A stretch of 64,000 nt of DNA from Camarhynchus parvulus (taxonomy: Eukaryota > Chordata > Aves > Passeriformes > Thraupidae). The stretch lies in NCBI RefSeq assembly GCF_901933205.1, contig NC_044582.1, forward strand, positions 17,149,820-17,213,819. Reading direction: 5' to 3'. The notes under the pieces are model-generated. The model ran no database searches and was not told the origin of the DNA. It saw only the letters and a list, made by a program, of their open reading frames with translations. Both the position numbers and the translations under genes were made by a program. Below are positions 12,945 to 25,145 of this stretch, in pieces; within the stretch, counting starts at the first letter, position 1, and each line of letters opens with the position of its first letter.

Positions 12945-13189
12945 CTAAAAAAAACCACAAAACCCATGTTTCATTTGCTCTAAATTAGGGAGGCTTTTTT
13001 GGGAGGAAATTTGCCTAAATGGCAGTCAGGGTGTTCCACAAGGAGCTGAGCTCAGCAACCTCCTGGGAGATCAAATATGGACCATGGCACTTCAGCCTTC
13101 TGTTAGCAATTGGAGCAGGTGATTGGTATCACAGTGTACTACTCACCAATAATAAAGGTCTTGTAAAATAGATACTGGTAGGCAGAATA

Positions 13190-13335
13190 TTTAGAGAAAA
13201 CGAAGGTTCGGTGAGAGCCCGCTAAATTAACAAATATTCGTAATTTGTTTTTCCCCGCTGCCACTAATGTTCCATCGGCTGGTTATAAATATCCAGGTAA
13301 TAATAATTTCCTGCGTCTGAGGAGGGAGTAATTAG
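13190..13335. promoter_or_regulatory. Possible conserved non-coding element
   Basis: A stretch of unusually complex AT-rich sequence with CpGs and ATTA-type motifs (GAAGGTTCGGTGAGAGCCCG, TAAATTAACAAATATTCG, GCCACTAATGTTCCATCGG) stands out from the degenerate surroundings. It looks like a vertebrate enhancer-like conserved element, but this is only an impression from texture; alignment is needed. Confidence 0.25.
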
Positions 13336-16009
13336 CAGCCTGAAGGCAGCTTGCAGGACTCAGCATAATGGGAGCTGGCTCCTAGGCCAGGAGAGGCAGC
13401 GTGGAAGGGATTGTTCCTGCAGAGCAGAGGGAATGACATCCCAGTGGGAGCCACACTCAGGCAGTGCCCCAAACATTTGTGAGGTGGGAATTACCCCAGT
13501 GGGTGTGTTTAGCAATAAGATTATCCATCTACTATTAATCTTGTTATTTTGGGACGTTAATGCACTGTCAGAGAATCTTTCCAGCTAACTCAAAAAATAC
13601 CAAGTAAATTCTAGGCAAGGAGCAAGTTGTGGGTGTTCTGCAGCTCTGACATTTTCCCTGGTCTCTGGCATTTTGTCCATTTCTATATATCATCACCATG
13701 ACTACAGTGGGAATGTCTAAGAGAACTCCAGGATAAATCTGACAGCACCTCCTTAGAAGTACTTAAAATCATGTAATTAAGTAAGAAAATGCAGCTGATT
13801 GAGGAGGTTAGAGCTGCCTCACAGAAGATTACAGCACATTTCATGATTAACAATCAGAACATTCTTTTCCAAACCTCTGCCTAATTTAGCAGACTAAGGT
13901 TTCAGCTGAGGCTCTGCTCTTAATGCTGCAAGGAGGGAGGGAGAAGGGTAATTTCCCACCATTTTCACTGCTTTCCTGGTGTTTACTCCAGTGTCAGTCT
14001 TCGTGCTAATTTTGCTGCCTGGGTTAACTGACTTAACAGAAGTAGTGAAAAGGCAAAAAGGTCAGTGCTGCTGATCACAGCTCTGTAATTCCCTTCAGTC
14101 CCTTGGCAGCTGATAATTAGGATGGAGGAACAGGATAAAAACAAATCATTTTAGCGACAAAAACTTTGCACCCATCAGTTAATGTGCCAAAATTCATCTT
14201 TTCTCTACAATTATAAGTTGGTTTCAGAGATAAACTTGTGTTTATTTACTGGGAAAGACATTTCTGTGGAACTCTGCAGGAAAAGTGCTGGAGAGAAAGA
14301 AAAGTGCTTCATGCATGGAATGCAGGTGTGTTATTTAGAGTTTTAAATAGAAAATGTTGTTTTGGTGTAAAAAAATCTAAATGTACAGGGTTGAAAGGGA
14401 CCTTAGAGAATGGATCAAAGCTGTGAATCATTGGAGGGAGGTGACAGCAGGAGAAGGATCCTGAGGGAGAATTCCTGGGTTAAATTGTGCAGGAGCTGGC
14501 TTGTGAGCCCTGCTGGGTTTGAGGCTGCTCTCAGTGGGAGGACAATGCTCAGCTCCATTCCTCTGTGCCCTGCACACCTGCACAGACATTCACAGGTGGC
14601 AGCATTGGGGAATTCTGCAGTTTGGTGACAAAATGGGGTTTTTCAGATGCCTAATGTGACACTGTGGCAGGAGGAAGAAAGGTCCTTAAACACAACTTAG
14701 CTCTGGGCCAGGTGTTTTATCTTCCTTCTATCAGTTTTTTTATGTATTATTGTCCATGTAGTTCTGGCCAAGTTCCCTAGGCTTTGTCGTCTTAAAAAAA
14801 AAAAAATATATATAGATATAGATACATGCAAACGATATGAAAATGGCCATCTATTTGATTGGCAGCCTTCAAAAACCTTTGCTCATTTTGCCTTCCATGG
14901 TAGCTGAGTCCATGTCAACCTCCACGTTTTTCTGGGAAAGTTGTTGAACTTTTCCTCCATCACTTGGTCGAGTGCCCATGTCATGAATTACAGAAAAGGA
15001 AAATATTCCTGTTGTTTAATTCCTTTCTGTACAACCCCACTAAAAATGAGGGTTTGTTTTTTTTTTTTTTTTTGCTAAATATATTATTTACAAGTGTGTT
15101 AAAGGTTGCAGAGAAACTGGAAGTGCTGCATAGAAGGTTTAAAAAGGAAAGAAGTTCTTATTTTCTATGAATATTATTTCACAAAATAAATACCAACTGC
15201 ATGCAAGGGTAGGAGCCCTGAGAATAAGGAGTCAACGCATGCAGCCATGGAATTGGGAATTTTTTTGCACTCAGATGCTTTGAGGGAAGAGTTTTTTTTA
15301 TCTTAAGATTTGTGGTGAATACTGATTTCAATTGCATCTCCTTTTGGATATATTATGCAGAGTTTTTGCAATATTTTTAAGCTATTTTTGCTCTCACACA
15401 GAAAGTAGTAATTGGAGCAATCATGGGGAAAAGCAGCAAGTTTTTCCCCCACAATACAGTACAGATTTAACTTTCCAAGTCCTTTAAATGAGTAATGCAC
15501 TGTGCTTGCATCTTTATTCTCCTATTGCAAAATTCAGCGTGATTTGTGGAGGGAATTAAAATTAAAAAGCACATCCCTGATAGTAGAGGCCTGGTTTGAG
15601 TGTAAATACAGTTGGAAATGTCCTGTGCCTATGTCTGCATGTCCCAGGTGGGGAAAAACTGATGATGAACCTGACTTTTTTTTTTCCTAAAAACTCTGGG
15701 GAAGCACCAGCACAGATATCATTATTGGCATATGTTAAAACAGAGCAAAAAATGCTCTTTACACAAGAGCTGCCTCTGGAGTGATCAAATCTCTCCATTG
15801 CTGCAGGTCAGAATGTGCAAATTAACAGGAATATTCAAGTATGGAACCACTGCCAGGGAATGACAAAAGGTTTCCAGCAAACAGGGGCTGTGTGCTGTTT
15901 TTGTATCCTGGCTGCATTGACAGGATGATGTGCAGTCCACAGGAGTTATTGACTCAAAGGAGAAGAACATGAAGCAGGCGTTTAAAATTCAAGTCTGTAA
16001 TTAACTTAC
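13336..16009. other. No gene seen
   Basis: Mixed DNA with an A-run followed by TATATATAGATATAGATA at 14794-14823 and a T17 run near 15056. No exon or transposon recognised. Confidence 0.45.
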
Positions 16010-16107
16010 CTCGAAATCATCTTGGAGGATTTATATTGCCAAGGGTTGTGGGGCTGAAAAGCTGAGATTTTCCCAGTGAGCAGGCATGGCTCAGGTGCAG
16101 AGTTAAT
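16010..16107 (-). other. Candidate 98-base exon, minus strand
   Basis: The acceptor TTTTCCCCTTCAG and a near-perfect donor (TTTCGAG then GTAAGT) bound 98 bases on the minus strand. One frame is open throughout, starting INSAPEPCLLTGKISAF. An inner acceptor at the CTCAG would join in frame with the 18854 micro-exon. Protein family unknown; may be non-coding. Confidence 0.2.
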
Positions 16108-16583
16108 CTGAAGGGGAAAACACTTCAGTGTTTGGAATTCATGGTGCTTGGAAGAAAAGAAAGGCAAAGAAGCTGGGAACGGGGCATGTGACAGACATTA
16201 TCTAACTCTGTGTGTGCTGAGAGGGGCAGAGGAATCAGAATAGTTGTCAAGTTAGAGCAGCAAATTGAGAATTTTGCAGAAAGTTCCTCGCTGTGAACAA
16301 GCCTGCACCTTTGAGATAAAAATAGGTAGAGCTGTGGATGTAACTCCAAATTATGTAAGCTGCTTTAATGCAAGGATTTCAGCCCTTTTTCAGGCAGAGA
16401 AGCTTGATGCTTATAACAAGTTTTGATATTGGGTTGGTGCTGTTTAGGTTGTTCTGTGACTCTGTTCCCTTTTATGATCCAGTCTCTAATTTCAGCATAT
16501 TTGTCCTTTTCCAGCCATGCAGCCAAATGCCAGAAAATCTGAATGTACCCTGCTTGTCCTACCAGAGGGAGCTGCTTCCACCC

Positions 16584-16671
16584 AAGGCCGGGTTGGCTGA
16601 GCTGCATGGGGGGCTGGAATTGAATGATCTTTAAAGTCCATTCCAACATCAAAAATTCCATATTTCTATGA
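16584..16671 (+). mobile_element. CR1 3' fragment
   Basis: GGGCTGGAATTGAATGATCT, then TTTAAAGTCCATTCCAACAT and a TTTCTATGA end match the CR1 3' terminus. Short and diverged. Confidence 0.75.
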
Positions 16672-17578
16672 AGAGATGCTTTGCTTGCTCAAGGCATTAA
16701 TGCAAATAAGAAAAAAAAGAATTTTAACAACGTATTTTGTTCTTGCTCAGGGCACCTCCTTTGTATGAATGTTTGCATCCCTCCCTGTACCTGAGAAGTG
16801 CTGGGTGGAAATTGGCTATTCAAGAATATGTGAAAAGCTATAACTTTGCATGGTTTTCCCCTACAATAACCCCATTTTCCCCCTGGAAAACAAATTATCT
16901 TCAAGCTCTACCTTCATTTCAGACCACTGAAGATGCATGAACTTGTAATGTTTTTCCCAGTCTTGCCTTTTTAGCTGATATTATCCCAGAGTGTTGTAAA
17001 AATCTCAAGAATATATTTTCAGATTGGAAAATTGCAGCACTCTGTTTCAGATGTGTTGAAATGTTGTGTTCCAGCACCAGTAAATGGCTCTTTGCAGTTT
17101 TTAAACAAGATGTGAATCCTGACATATTTCTGGTACTTCTGTTTTGATTAGTCAGAATTACCCAACAACAACAACAACAAAAATATTCTGCCACGGAGTT
17201 TCTGGTTGTCCTGTTCTGCTTTTTTTAAAAGTGTAATTTTTCATCCATCTGGCTGCTGCTAGCCTTATCCTTGGATTTGTGCATCTCCTACAAGAGTGAC
17301 TGATTTGAAGCATTTTTATTTTCAGCCCAGCTGCCCTGCAGTTCCTGGGTCAATTGGTGAGAAATGCCATTGCTGACCTAGAGGTGTGGCTCTCAGAGAA
17401 TCACCTGGGGATCACAGAGGGAGGGAATGTGATTTAAAGCTATTTTTAGGCTTCCAGATGTACTTTGCTGAGTGAAAGTTAGAATAACCCTGAATATGGT
17501 GATTCCGTATTCATCGTGCTTCATCCTTCCTCTCTTTCTTTCCAAATGTTTGGGAGGGGATGGATGGGCACAGTCATT

Positions 17579-17735
17579 TCAGAGAATCCCAGAAGGTTTG
17601 GGTTGGAGGGACCTTAAACCCATCCAGTGCCACCCCTGCCATGGCAGGGACACCTCCCACTGCCCCAGGCTGCTCCAAACCCCATCCAGCCTGGCCTTGG
17701 GCACTGCCAGGGATGGGGCATCACCAGCCCTATTC
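17579..17735 (-). mobile_element. CR1 3' fragment
   Basis: Plus strand shows AGGTTTGGGTTGGAGGGACC, TGGCAGGGACACCTCCCACT and CCATCCAGCCTGGCCTTGGG, the reverse complement of a CR1 3' end. Confidence 0.9.
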
Positions 17736-20700
17736 CTCTGTGGGATTTTATTTATGGCAAAGTGAACCCTGAGTTCAAATGAAGCTGTTGTCACAGCCAG
17801 TGTATGCAAACTTTGCTAGAAACCTGAGCCCCACATCATCCTCCTCATTTAATCTGATATTTTCCAGATTTGCATCTTAGTTATATTCTGAATTGTTTCC
17901 TTAGATCCTTAATCAGTATTGCTACAGGTAGTGCTGGAATGGGGCTGAAATAACTCTTGTGGAATAGGTGAGAAGCTTTGAATTTGGGGTGCCTGTTTCA
18001 CTCATGGTGTCCGTTTCACTCACAATTTTATTCAGAACAGTTCATGGGATTCTTTTGGGTTTATCTGATTATTCCCAGCAAGTTTCCAGTGTGCATTTGT
18101 GTAAAGAGTAGGTGGGATAGCCCTTTCCAGAAAAAATGTGTGCAGTTGGACACTTGCTCAAACAAAGCTTCTGAAAATGTCCAAAAATCCAAAATTATTG
18201 AAAGTCAGAGTCAGAACTGAGAACCAGCAATCTGACAGTGCTTCCATGGCCTTTGCTACAGCAGGAATGGGGAGATGAGGGATGAGTTAATCAGCCAGTT
18301 GCTAATTTCTCTTTAATCAATAACGTCCTTAATAAGTCCATGTTATCAAAGGCTAAAGCATAAATTGCTCTGCTGCCTCCCATTACTGCTCACAGCAATC
18401 AGTGCTCACACTATTAATAAAATAGATCTAAATTTCATTATCATCACTTGAAACGAGCTTGTGTCACCTCTGGCTTGAGCTGTTTCATTGTCCTCAGTTG
18501 TCACAGCAATGGGGACCCTCTCCAGGGCCTCCCCACTGGGATTTGATTTTGGGCTGGGAGGGGAATTTAATTGATGCTTTCCTGATCCTCAGATTTGCCT
18601 CGCCCATGTGGCCCACACCTGAATTTCCAATTCAATTTCACCCTCAAATGGGAGCAGCCACAAATCTAAATGCCTTGCTGAAGCTGCACAAAGTGAATTA
18701 TGTGGATAACAATATTTCATCAGGCTTGGAAAGTGGCTGTGTTTTGTCCAAAGCAGTAAAACTGTGTAAATGAATCTCTAAGTCACTGTAATATTCATGA
18801 CTTGGATCTCATCCTTTAAAAGCAGGGCTACAGAGGAGGGAATTGCCTCTTACCTTGGTGGGATTCTTTTATTTCAGCCTGCAAATAATATTTAAGAAAA
18901 AAAATAAAATCCTTCACAGGTTTAAGTAATTTCAAATATTTTATGTCAAAGCTGGTGAGGGCCAGTTCTCTCTGCCCTTCTGCTCCTCAGACTTTCTTTT
19001 CTTCATAGGTTTCATTCAAACCTTGGGATTATCTTGGCCTCAGTGGGCTTTGGGTCATTGTTTGGGCCTCTTGCAACCTTTGGTCAGTTGTGCCCTGGTC
19101 CTGGCTGTGGCTGCCATCCTTCTTTTTCTGTCTTTATTGTCCTTTAATTCCTGTTGCTCCATCCAGCTGGCCCCATTTGCTCCCATTAGTGCTACAATTC
19201 CTCCCTACCTCAAGCAGCTTTGAAGGATAAGCCTGAGACACAGGCTGAGTACAAAAATGAAAGTAAAATAATCAAATAAACTCACCTCCACAATATTTTA
19301 AAGCATTTTTGTCTATTCTTTAATTACATTTTGGTTAACAAATCACTAAGCAGCTCCCTCAGTTATGTCTGCCTTGCTCCATGAGTAACATTGTGGAATA
19401 AATAAGAGTAAGGTTTCCTTTAAACGTTTCAAAGCCTTGCATCATCAATAATAATTTTTTCCTGCTTTTTCTCAGCAGCCCTAAATTCAATAAGGCTTTA
19501 GTGGGAGCCAGTCTGACCAGCACGTGATGCTTTATCAGAGACATCTCAGCTCTCTGTGCATCCCTTTGCCAAGCATCTCCTGAAGTAGTTTTGGGCTGAG
19601 GTTTACAGAATGCAGTTTCTTATCTTTTCTAGAAATTCCTACCAATGTTTTTGTGATACTTGATGGAAATATTTCACCTCTAAATTCCCAGGTTTCTCAG
19701 TCCCACCTACAATGAGTGCTGTGATGTAACAGCAGCAGAGACTTCTGAATGTTTGATGCAAATTCTGGGCTTTTAATGGGCAAAAAAGTGATGTTATCAA
19801 TAATTTTAAACGCCAAATATTTTCAGTTCCTGCATTGTGAACTTCCATTGGCAGCTGTGGAAATGCAGATGTGCTCAGCCCAGGTTTATTTCTGTCAGCT
19901 CACTCACCAAACGACCTTAGGGCATAGATGAGTGTTCAAATATGATCTTGGGGATGTCATTCCAAATCTGGAATTTGTGGTGGGAATCCTGCTGCCACCT
20001 GCTGTCAGACAAGAAATCAGGCGTTTCCCTGCGGAATTCTGTGATTCTGACCAATTTTTTAGAAGTTACAACTTTTAATTTCCACATTTTTTACTTATTG
20101 AATTTCAAGCTCTTTGCATTTCCTCCCTTAAGAAGACGTTTAGTTTCATAACTTCTAATTTGTTTTCTTATCAAAGCAGGTCTGTTGAACATCTGTTTGG
20201 CATTTCATTTTTAATATTTCCATAAACTGCAAGTGTGGGTAAATTGCAGGGTGTGATGTTGATGGCTTGCATTTATTGCAGGTGGGATGTGGGGAAGTGG
20301 AGGGCTCATCAGCAAGGGAATTTGTGTCTATGATTTTGGATCCCAAAGCATTGAAACACAACACTTAAGACTGCCAGCTGTTGGTTTAGATGGAGCATTT
20401 CCTACATGACTCAGGAATGTTTCTGACTGCTGTTTGTGTTCTGGGCTGGAGCATTGGCAGAGATGGGGGGAAGGAAGGGGAGAAGGAAGAGCTGTTGCAA
20501 GGGGTGGATAATGACATGTTATCAGGGACTTGGGGTTGATATCTGAGCCAAGGAATAACTGGGATACCTCTGATTTCAGGCCTGGGGTCAATGTGGATGG
20601 GTGCAGAGAGCACCCAGCCCAGAGGGTGTTGTTTACCCTTCAAGTTCGACTTTCAGACCCAATCCCAATGAATTTACCTTGGCTTACATTTGTCTCTTAG

Positions 20701-20821
20701 CACTAATACCCACTGTCAAAGAGCGCCTATTCTGTCTTTTAAACAAAGAAGTGGGACATAAATTCAAGAGATGAAAAGGGCATGTGATGACAAGGGAGAG
20801 TCAGCACTGGCTTTGTCCATG
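17736..20821. other. No plus-strand gene seen
   Basis: AT-rich, apart from the candidate micro-exon at 18854 on the minus strand. A near-perfect minus-strand donor (GTGGAG/GTGAGT) at 19286 has stops in all frames upstream. No transposon recognised. Confidence 0.4.
18854..18878 (-). other. Candidate 25-base micro-exon, minus strand
   Basis: On the minus strand a long pyrimidine tract (TTTTATTTTTTTTCTTAAAT then ATTATTTGCAG) is followed after 25 bases by CAAG and GTAAGA, a strong donor. One frame reads AEIKESHQ. Both sites are strong but such a short exon needs transcript evidence. Confidence 0.15.
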
Positions 20822-21040
20822 GGATGGATGGATGGATGGATGGATGGATGGATGGATGGATGGATGGATGGATGGAATGGATGGATGGATGGAGGGATGG
20901 ATGGATGGATGGATGGATGGATGGATGGATGGATGGATGGATGGATGGATGGACGGATGGATGGATGGGTGGAATCATGGATGGAATCATGGATGGAATA
21001 ATGCATGCAGCCATAGATGGATGGATGGATAGATGGATGT
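20822..21040 (+). repeat. (GGAT)n microsatellite with interruptions
   Basis: About 35 GGAT repeats with a few substitutions (GGAA, GAGG, GACG), degrading at the right end into GGAATCATGGAT units. All long frames here (WMDG and HPSI repeats) are artefacts. Confidence 0.98.
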
Positions 21041-21343
21041 GTCATAGCTGAGACAGTCACAATACAAAGCAACACTCCATTTTCAGAAGACTTCAAACCT
21101 GTTTTTATTACAGCATGCATGCTTTTTATACATTCTTACAAAACCCTTAAATTTACTCATTGGTCACAAGAGACAAACAAAGTGCTCATTGGAACAGGCA
21201 GTTGCAGGTTTCTCTTATTTCTCCTTCTTTCTTTCTTGGTTTCTGTGCCATTGACCTTGGTAGAAAATTCTTCCAGGGGTAAACATGGATCCTCTTATCA
21301 AACTTCTCTCTGGCTCACAGAAGTTGCTGTAAAACCTCTTCCA

Positions 21344-21429
21344 AATGGATGGATGGGTGGGTGGGTGGATGGATGGATGGATGGATGGATGGATGGATGG
21401 ATGGATGGATGGATGGATGGGGATGATGG
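21344..21429 (+). repeat. Second (GGAT)n microsatellite
   Basis: About 19 further GGAT units with GGGT variants at the left end, 300 bases from the first tract and in the same orientation. Confidence 0.97.
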
Positions 21430-21762
21430 ATGTCCTATTCTCCTCATGGCATCATTGTTGTAGCAGGACATCAGCATGTTCCTGCATTGAGGGGTTTAAG
21501 CTAAAATGAGCTGCAAAGTGCTGCAAATCTGTACTGAATCCATCTTTGAGGCAACACAGGAATGATCTGGAGCTCCTTGAAGCCATTGAAAATGCTGCCT
21601 TTGGCTTCAGCAGATTTGGCTGAGACCCTGAGAGCTGGAGGAGCTCAGCTCCTTTGTGTGGTTATCTTAACAAGTAAAGCTGAAACGAGAGAACCTGCCG
21701 GTGTTGGAGATGGAAGGTGCTATTTAAACAGAGAAAGAATCTCCTTTCTCTTTGCCTTTTAG

Positions 21763-21867
21763 GCTCTGGTTTCTGATGGTCACTATAGCAACAGGAAGCA
21801 CAGAGATGAAGAACTGGAAAACATGCACTTCACTATGACAAGTTCAATTTACAGCCAGCTCAGCAAG
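21763..21867 (+). CDS. Candidate internal exon, unknown protein
   Basis: This 105-base segment follows a strong acceptor (CTCCTTTCTCTTTGCCTTTTAG) and ends at AGCAAG with donor GTAACA. Only one frame is open, and it is an exact multiple of three: 35 residues from ALVSDGHYSNRKHRDEE to SSIYSQLSK. The residues are mostly polar and charged, with an Asp/Glu/Arg/Lys run and a Ser/Thr-rich end, as in a cytoplasmic or coiled-coil segment. No known family is recognised. It lies just right of the two GGAT tracts. This is the best-supported plus-strand exon on splice signals, but no homology backs it. Confidence 0.38.
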
Positions 21868-23404
21868 GTAACAAATCTGTGTCATATTTAATGAGAAGCT
21901 GTGCACAGGTAACAGAGCAGCAAAGGTTGGGCTGTGCTCTGAGGTGGGGAAACCTGAGTCTGACTACATGCTAATGAGTCTTCCTCATTAAAGTCCTCAG
22001 GATGAACGAGACGTTGTGATGGAGCCTGGACTTCTGTCAAAACGGCTCGAATCGGGCATGGAGAATATAAATTTGACATTTTGGATTTTTAACTCAGCGT
22101 TTTTGATGCTCTGGGTGTGGCAGCAGCAGGGCTGGGGGCTCAGGGCTGCAGCAGTGCCTGGGCTCACACAGGGGATCCCAGAGGCATCAGGGCATTTCAA
22201 AAAGCAATTCACTTGTGCAAACAACTAATCTGTGAAAACGTGGCCCAAAGGCAGCTCTTGCTTTGGAGGCAAAGGCACTTAAATCTCCCACCCCGGAGTG
22301 CTGGGGCAGCTGTGAACTCCCAGTGCTGGGAGCAGGACAGGACTTCCCAAGCAGCAGGATAAAATCTGCCTTAAATACATTTTGTATCTATCACAACTGG
22401 ATTTTTTGGGCTGTTTATACCATGAGCTGTCATGGGCTTTGTTGGAGAATGGTTCTGCTCACAGAAATCAGATGTGTGTGTTGCAAGGGGGGCACAGGAT
22501 CCGTGTCCATGAGTGTGGGGTTCTGGTTATTGTGTCTCACCCAACAGAATTTTCTTCTTTTGGTTTTTTTTTTTGCTTCATTTTCCTTCCCCCCTCCTGC
22601 CAACAGCCTGATTTTCTCTTTGCTGATTAGGCCGTTCTGTGTATTTTTGACTGTTCTCTCCAGCACATCTCTCCTGCCTGTCCAACCCCCTTTTCCATGT
22701 GCTCCCTGCTGTGATATGAGCACTACAGATCAAGAAGACAATCAGCTGGAGAACAATATGACAGCAGGTGGGGATTATTCTCTCCCTTCTGATGTGACTC
22801 AAATATGTGTCAGTCACCAAACAAAACCCTCTTTCAGTTTAGAGGCAAAAATAGATTAGTACATGGGTAAATCAGCAACAATAGATTTTTTTTTTCTCCA
22901 GAAATCTGCATTTTTTTCCCCCTAATGCTGCTTTTATGCATCTGACTTTTAGCAGCTGTGATTTCTGTTCCTGGTGAATGTACATGGGCTTTATTCAGCT
23001 AGATCAAGCACTTTTGTGTCAGTAATTACTGTGATGGAGCAGTTCAGCACTGGGCAAGGTTGTGCATGCTGTTAATATTATGCCTTACTAGTAGGACTGT
23101 ACTTGTGCAGAGTCTTTATAGGCTAAGGAATATAATCAGGAGATAAAGTGGATTCTGTGTGAACACAAAAAGGGTTTGAAAGGTTTGCAGGAAAGCAAGC
23201 TTGCCTTCAAACCATCAGTCCAGCAGATGTGAGAACCTGGGTGCACTGGATCAGCCCAAGCTCGTGTATAACCTCTCTCCTGCTGTCTCAGCACTGCCAA
23301 AACTGAGCAGCACTGAGCTCTCTGGGGCTGAGGGAACTCTCTCTGTGGGTCAGAAAATGCACAGTGTAAATCTGGGCTTGGATGTTGAAGGAGGTAGGAG
23401 GCAG
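21868..23404. other. No firm gene
   Basis: A weak exon-like end at 22767 (GACAGCAG/GTGGGG, frame TTDQEDNQLENNMTA) has no clear acceptor in phase with the 21763 exon. Otherwise no repeats or genes seen. Confidence 0.4.
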
Positions 23405-23702
23405 CAGCATCCCAACATCCCATAGATCCTGTGGATCCCATACATGCTAGCATCCCATACATGCCAGTGTCCCATCATCCCAGCATCCCATACATCCTAA
23501 AAATCCCAACATCCCATACATTCCAACATCCCATATATCCCAAAAATTCCCTCATCCCAACATCCCATATATCCCAAAAATCCCACCATCCCATACATCC
23601 CATGCATCCCAACGTCCCATACATCCCAAAAATTCCCTCATCCCAACATCCCATACATCCCACCATCTCATACATCCCAGCATCCCATACATCCCACCAG
23701 CC
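23405..23702 (+). repeat. Minisatellite, CATCCCATACATCCCA units
   Basis: Imperfect repeats of about 10-20 bases built from CATCCCA, TACATCCCA and AAAAATTCCCTCATCCCAA. A longer block containing CCAAAAATTCCCTCATCCCA recurs twice about 100 bases apart, suggesting higher-order copying. Confidence 0.92.
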
Positions 23703-24785
23703 CAGCAGTGTCTGGTGCTGCTGTGCCCATGGATATTGCCCTCCTTTATCTGCCCTTTGGATCTCAGCCCCTTTCCATTTCCATGCCTTGTTTGTCCATG
23801 GAAGTGTTGCTTTCGCCCCAATTCTGCCCTGCTCTTTCTGCCATGTCTCTGCAGCCTGCTCTTCCCCTGTGTTTGGGTCAATACCCTTTCTCAGGGGCAT
23901 TCCTGGTGTCACCTCCCTGTCCCACTCACTGGAGCTGCCAAGGTGCTTCTGCCTCTGCCTGACTTTGCCACCTCGACTCTGCTTACTCACACTTTCCACT
24001 CTGTCACACTCAGATTCCTCATTCTCCCTTTTATTTCTGTCCAAAATTCTTCTCTTTCCTATTTTAGCCATAGAAATTTTCATGTCTCCTGTTTCCTTTT
24101 TGTTCCTTTTCACAGTGCTGCTGCCTTTCTCTCCCTGCTCAGAAATGCTCCCCTTGCCCTTTGAATTAATAGTTTGATTTCCTTCCTCCTCTCTAGCCCA
24201 TGCCCTGGTGAATATTTGTTGATTTTACCTTTCCTAATGAGCATTTGATGTACTTAAATAATCACTGGAGCACTGGTTAGGACCCCATGTGTCTCCTTTC
24301 CTGGATGAATGCTCAGAAGAGGGGCCAGATGACGATGATTAAAAAAAAGTAAAATAAATTCGCTCTAGGAGGCAGAACAAATCTTTAGCTGTCCTCTCCA
24401 AAGTGGAACAGCTTCAGCACAGCCTGCAGGCTGGCAGCCAGGGCTGTCTTTTGGGAAACAGGAGATATTTTGAGCCCAGCAGCAGCAGAGAACAGAAACC
24501 AAATTGCTGAGCTATTAGCTGAAGGCAGCTCTGCTGTAACACACCACTGATCTCCCTCCCTCCCTCTTTTTGTCTCTCAAGAAAAGGTCTTGGCTCTGTG
24601 CTGTGAGGAGCTGGCTCAGTCCTGCGTGTCCTGAAGGGAGCAGAGAGCTCCCTGCACTCTGCATCCCCCCTTTCATCCCCTCCCCTGCTCTGGGCTGCCT
24701 GCTGGCCCAGCAGCAGCTCCTCAGGTCACACTTTGGGTCCCTGCTGGCCCAAGCCACCCTGGTGTCCCTGGGGACCATCAGGGGG
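23703..24785. other. Pyrimidine-rich DNA, no gene
   Basis: The plus strand between 23900 and 24180 is rich in C and T (TTCCCTTTTATTTCTG-like), which leaves a long minus-strand frame (23475-24113) rich in Lys, Arg and Glu that runs into the minisatellite. I regard it as an artefact of composition. Confidence 0.5.
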
Positions 24786-25022
24786 GCAGGTCCAGCCTGG
24801 ATCCAGCCTGGGAAGGATGCTGAACTCAGGGTTGGTTTTGGGTCAGGTCCATCCTGGATCCAGCCCAGGGAGGATGCAGAGCTCAGGTTGGGTTTTAGGT
24901 CAGGGTCCATCCTGGATCCAGCCTGGGGAGGATGCTGAGCTCAGGGTTGGTTTTGGGGCTAGGTCCATCCTGGATCCAGCCTGGGGAGGATGCTGAGCTC
25001 AGGATTGGTTTTGGGGCAGGCT
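24786..25022 (+). repeat. Minisatellite, about 57-base unit, four copies
   Basis: Each unit contains TCCATCCTGGATCCAGCC, then GGGGAGGATGCTGAGCTCAG and GGTTGGTTTTGGG. Copies differ by a few bases and one or two short indels. Confidence 0.93.
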
Positions 25023-25145
25023 CAGTGCTGTCTGCACCTCATGGGTTTGGGTTTGGATGTTTCTGGCACAGCAGGGATGTTCCTGGTGGCTCCCAGCTCC
25101 TGGAGCACTGGGCTGGACATCCCAAGGCTTGTCCACGTTCCAGCC

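Noticed and set aside
20739..21120. Frames with WMDG or HPSI repeats
   Set aside because: Translations of the GGAT microsatellite.
22726..22767. Exon-like end with frame TTDQEDNQLENNMTA
   Set aside because: No acceptor gives the phase needed to join the 21763 exon; splice start unclear.
23475..24113. Long minus-strand frame of 212 codons, Lys/Arg/Glu-rich
   Set aside because: Its composition follows from the pyrimidine-rich plus strand, it runs into a minisatellite (WDVWDVG repeats), and no domain or splice context is seen.
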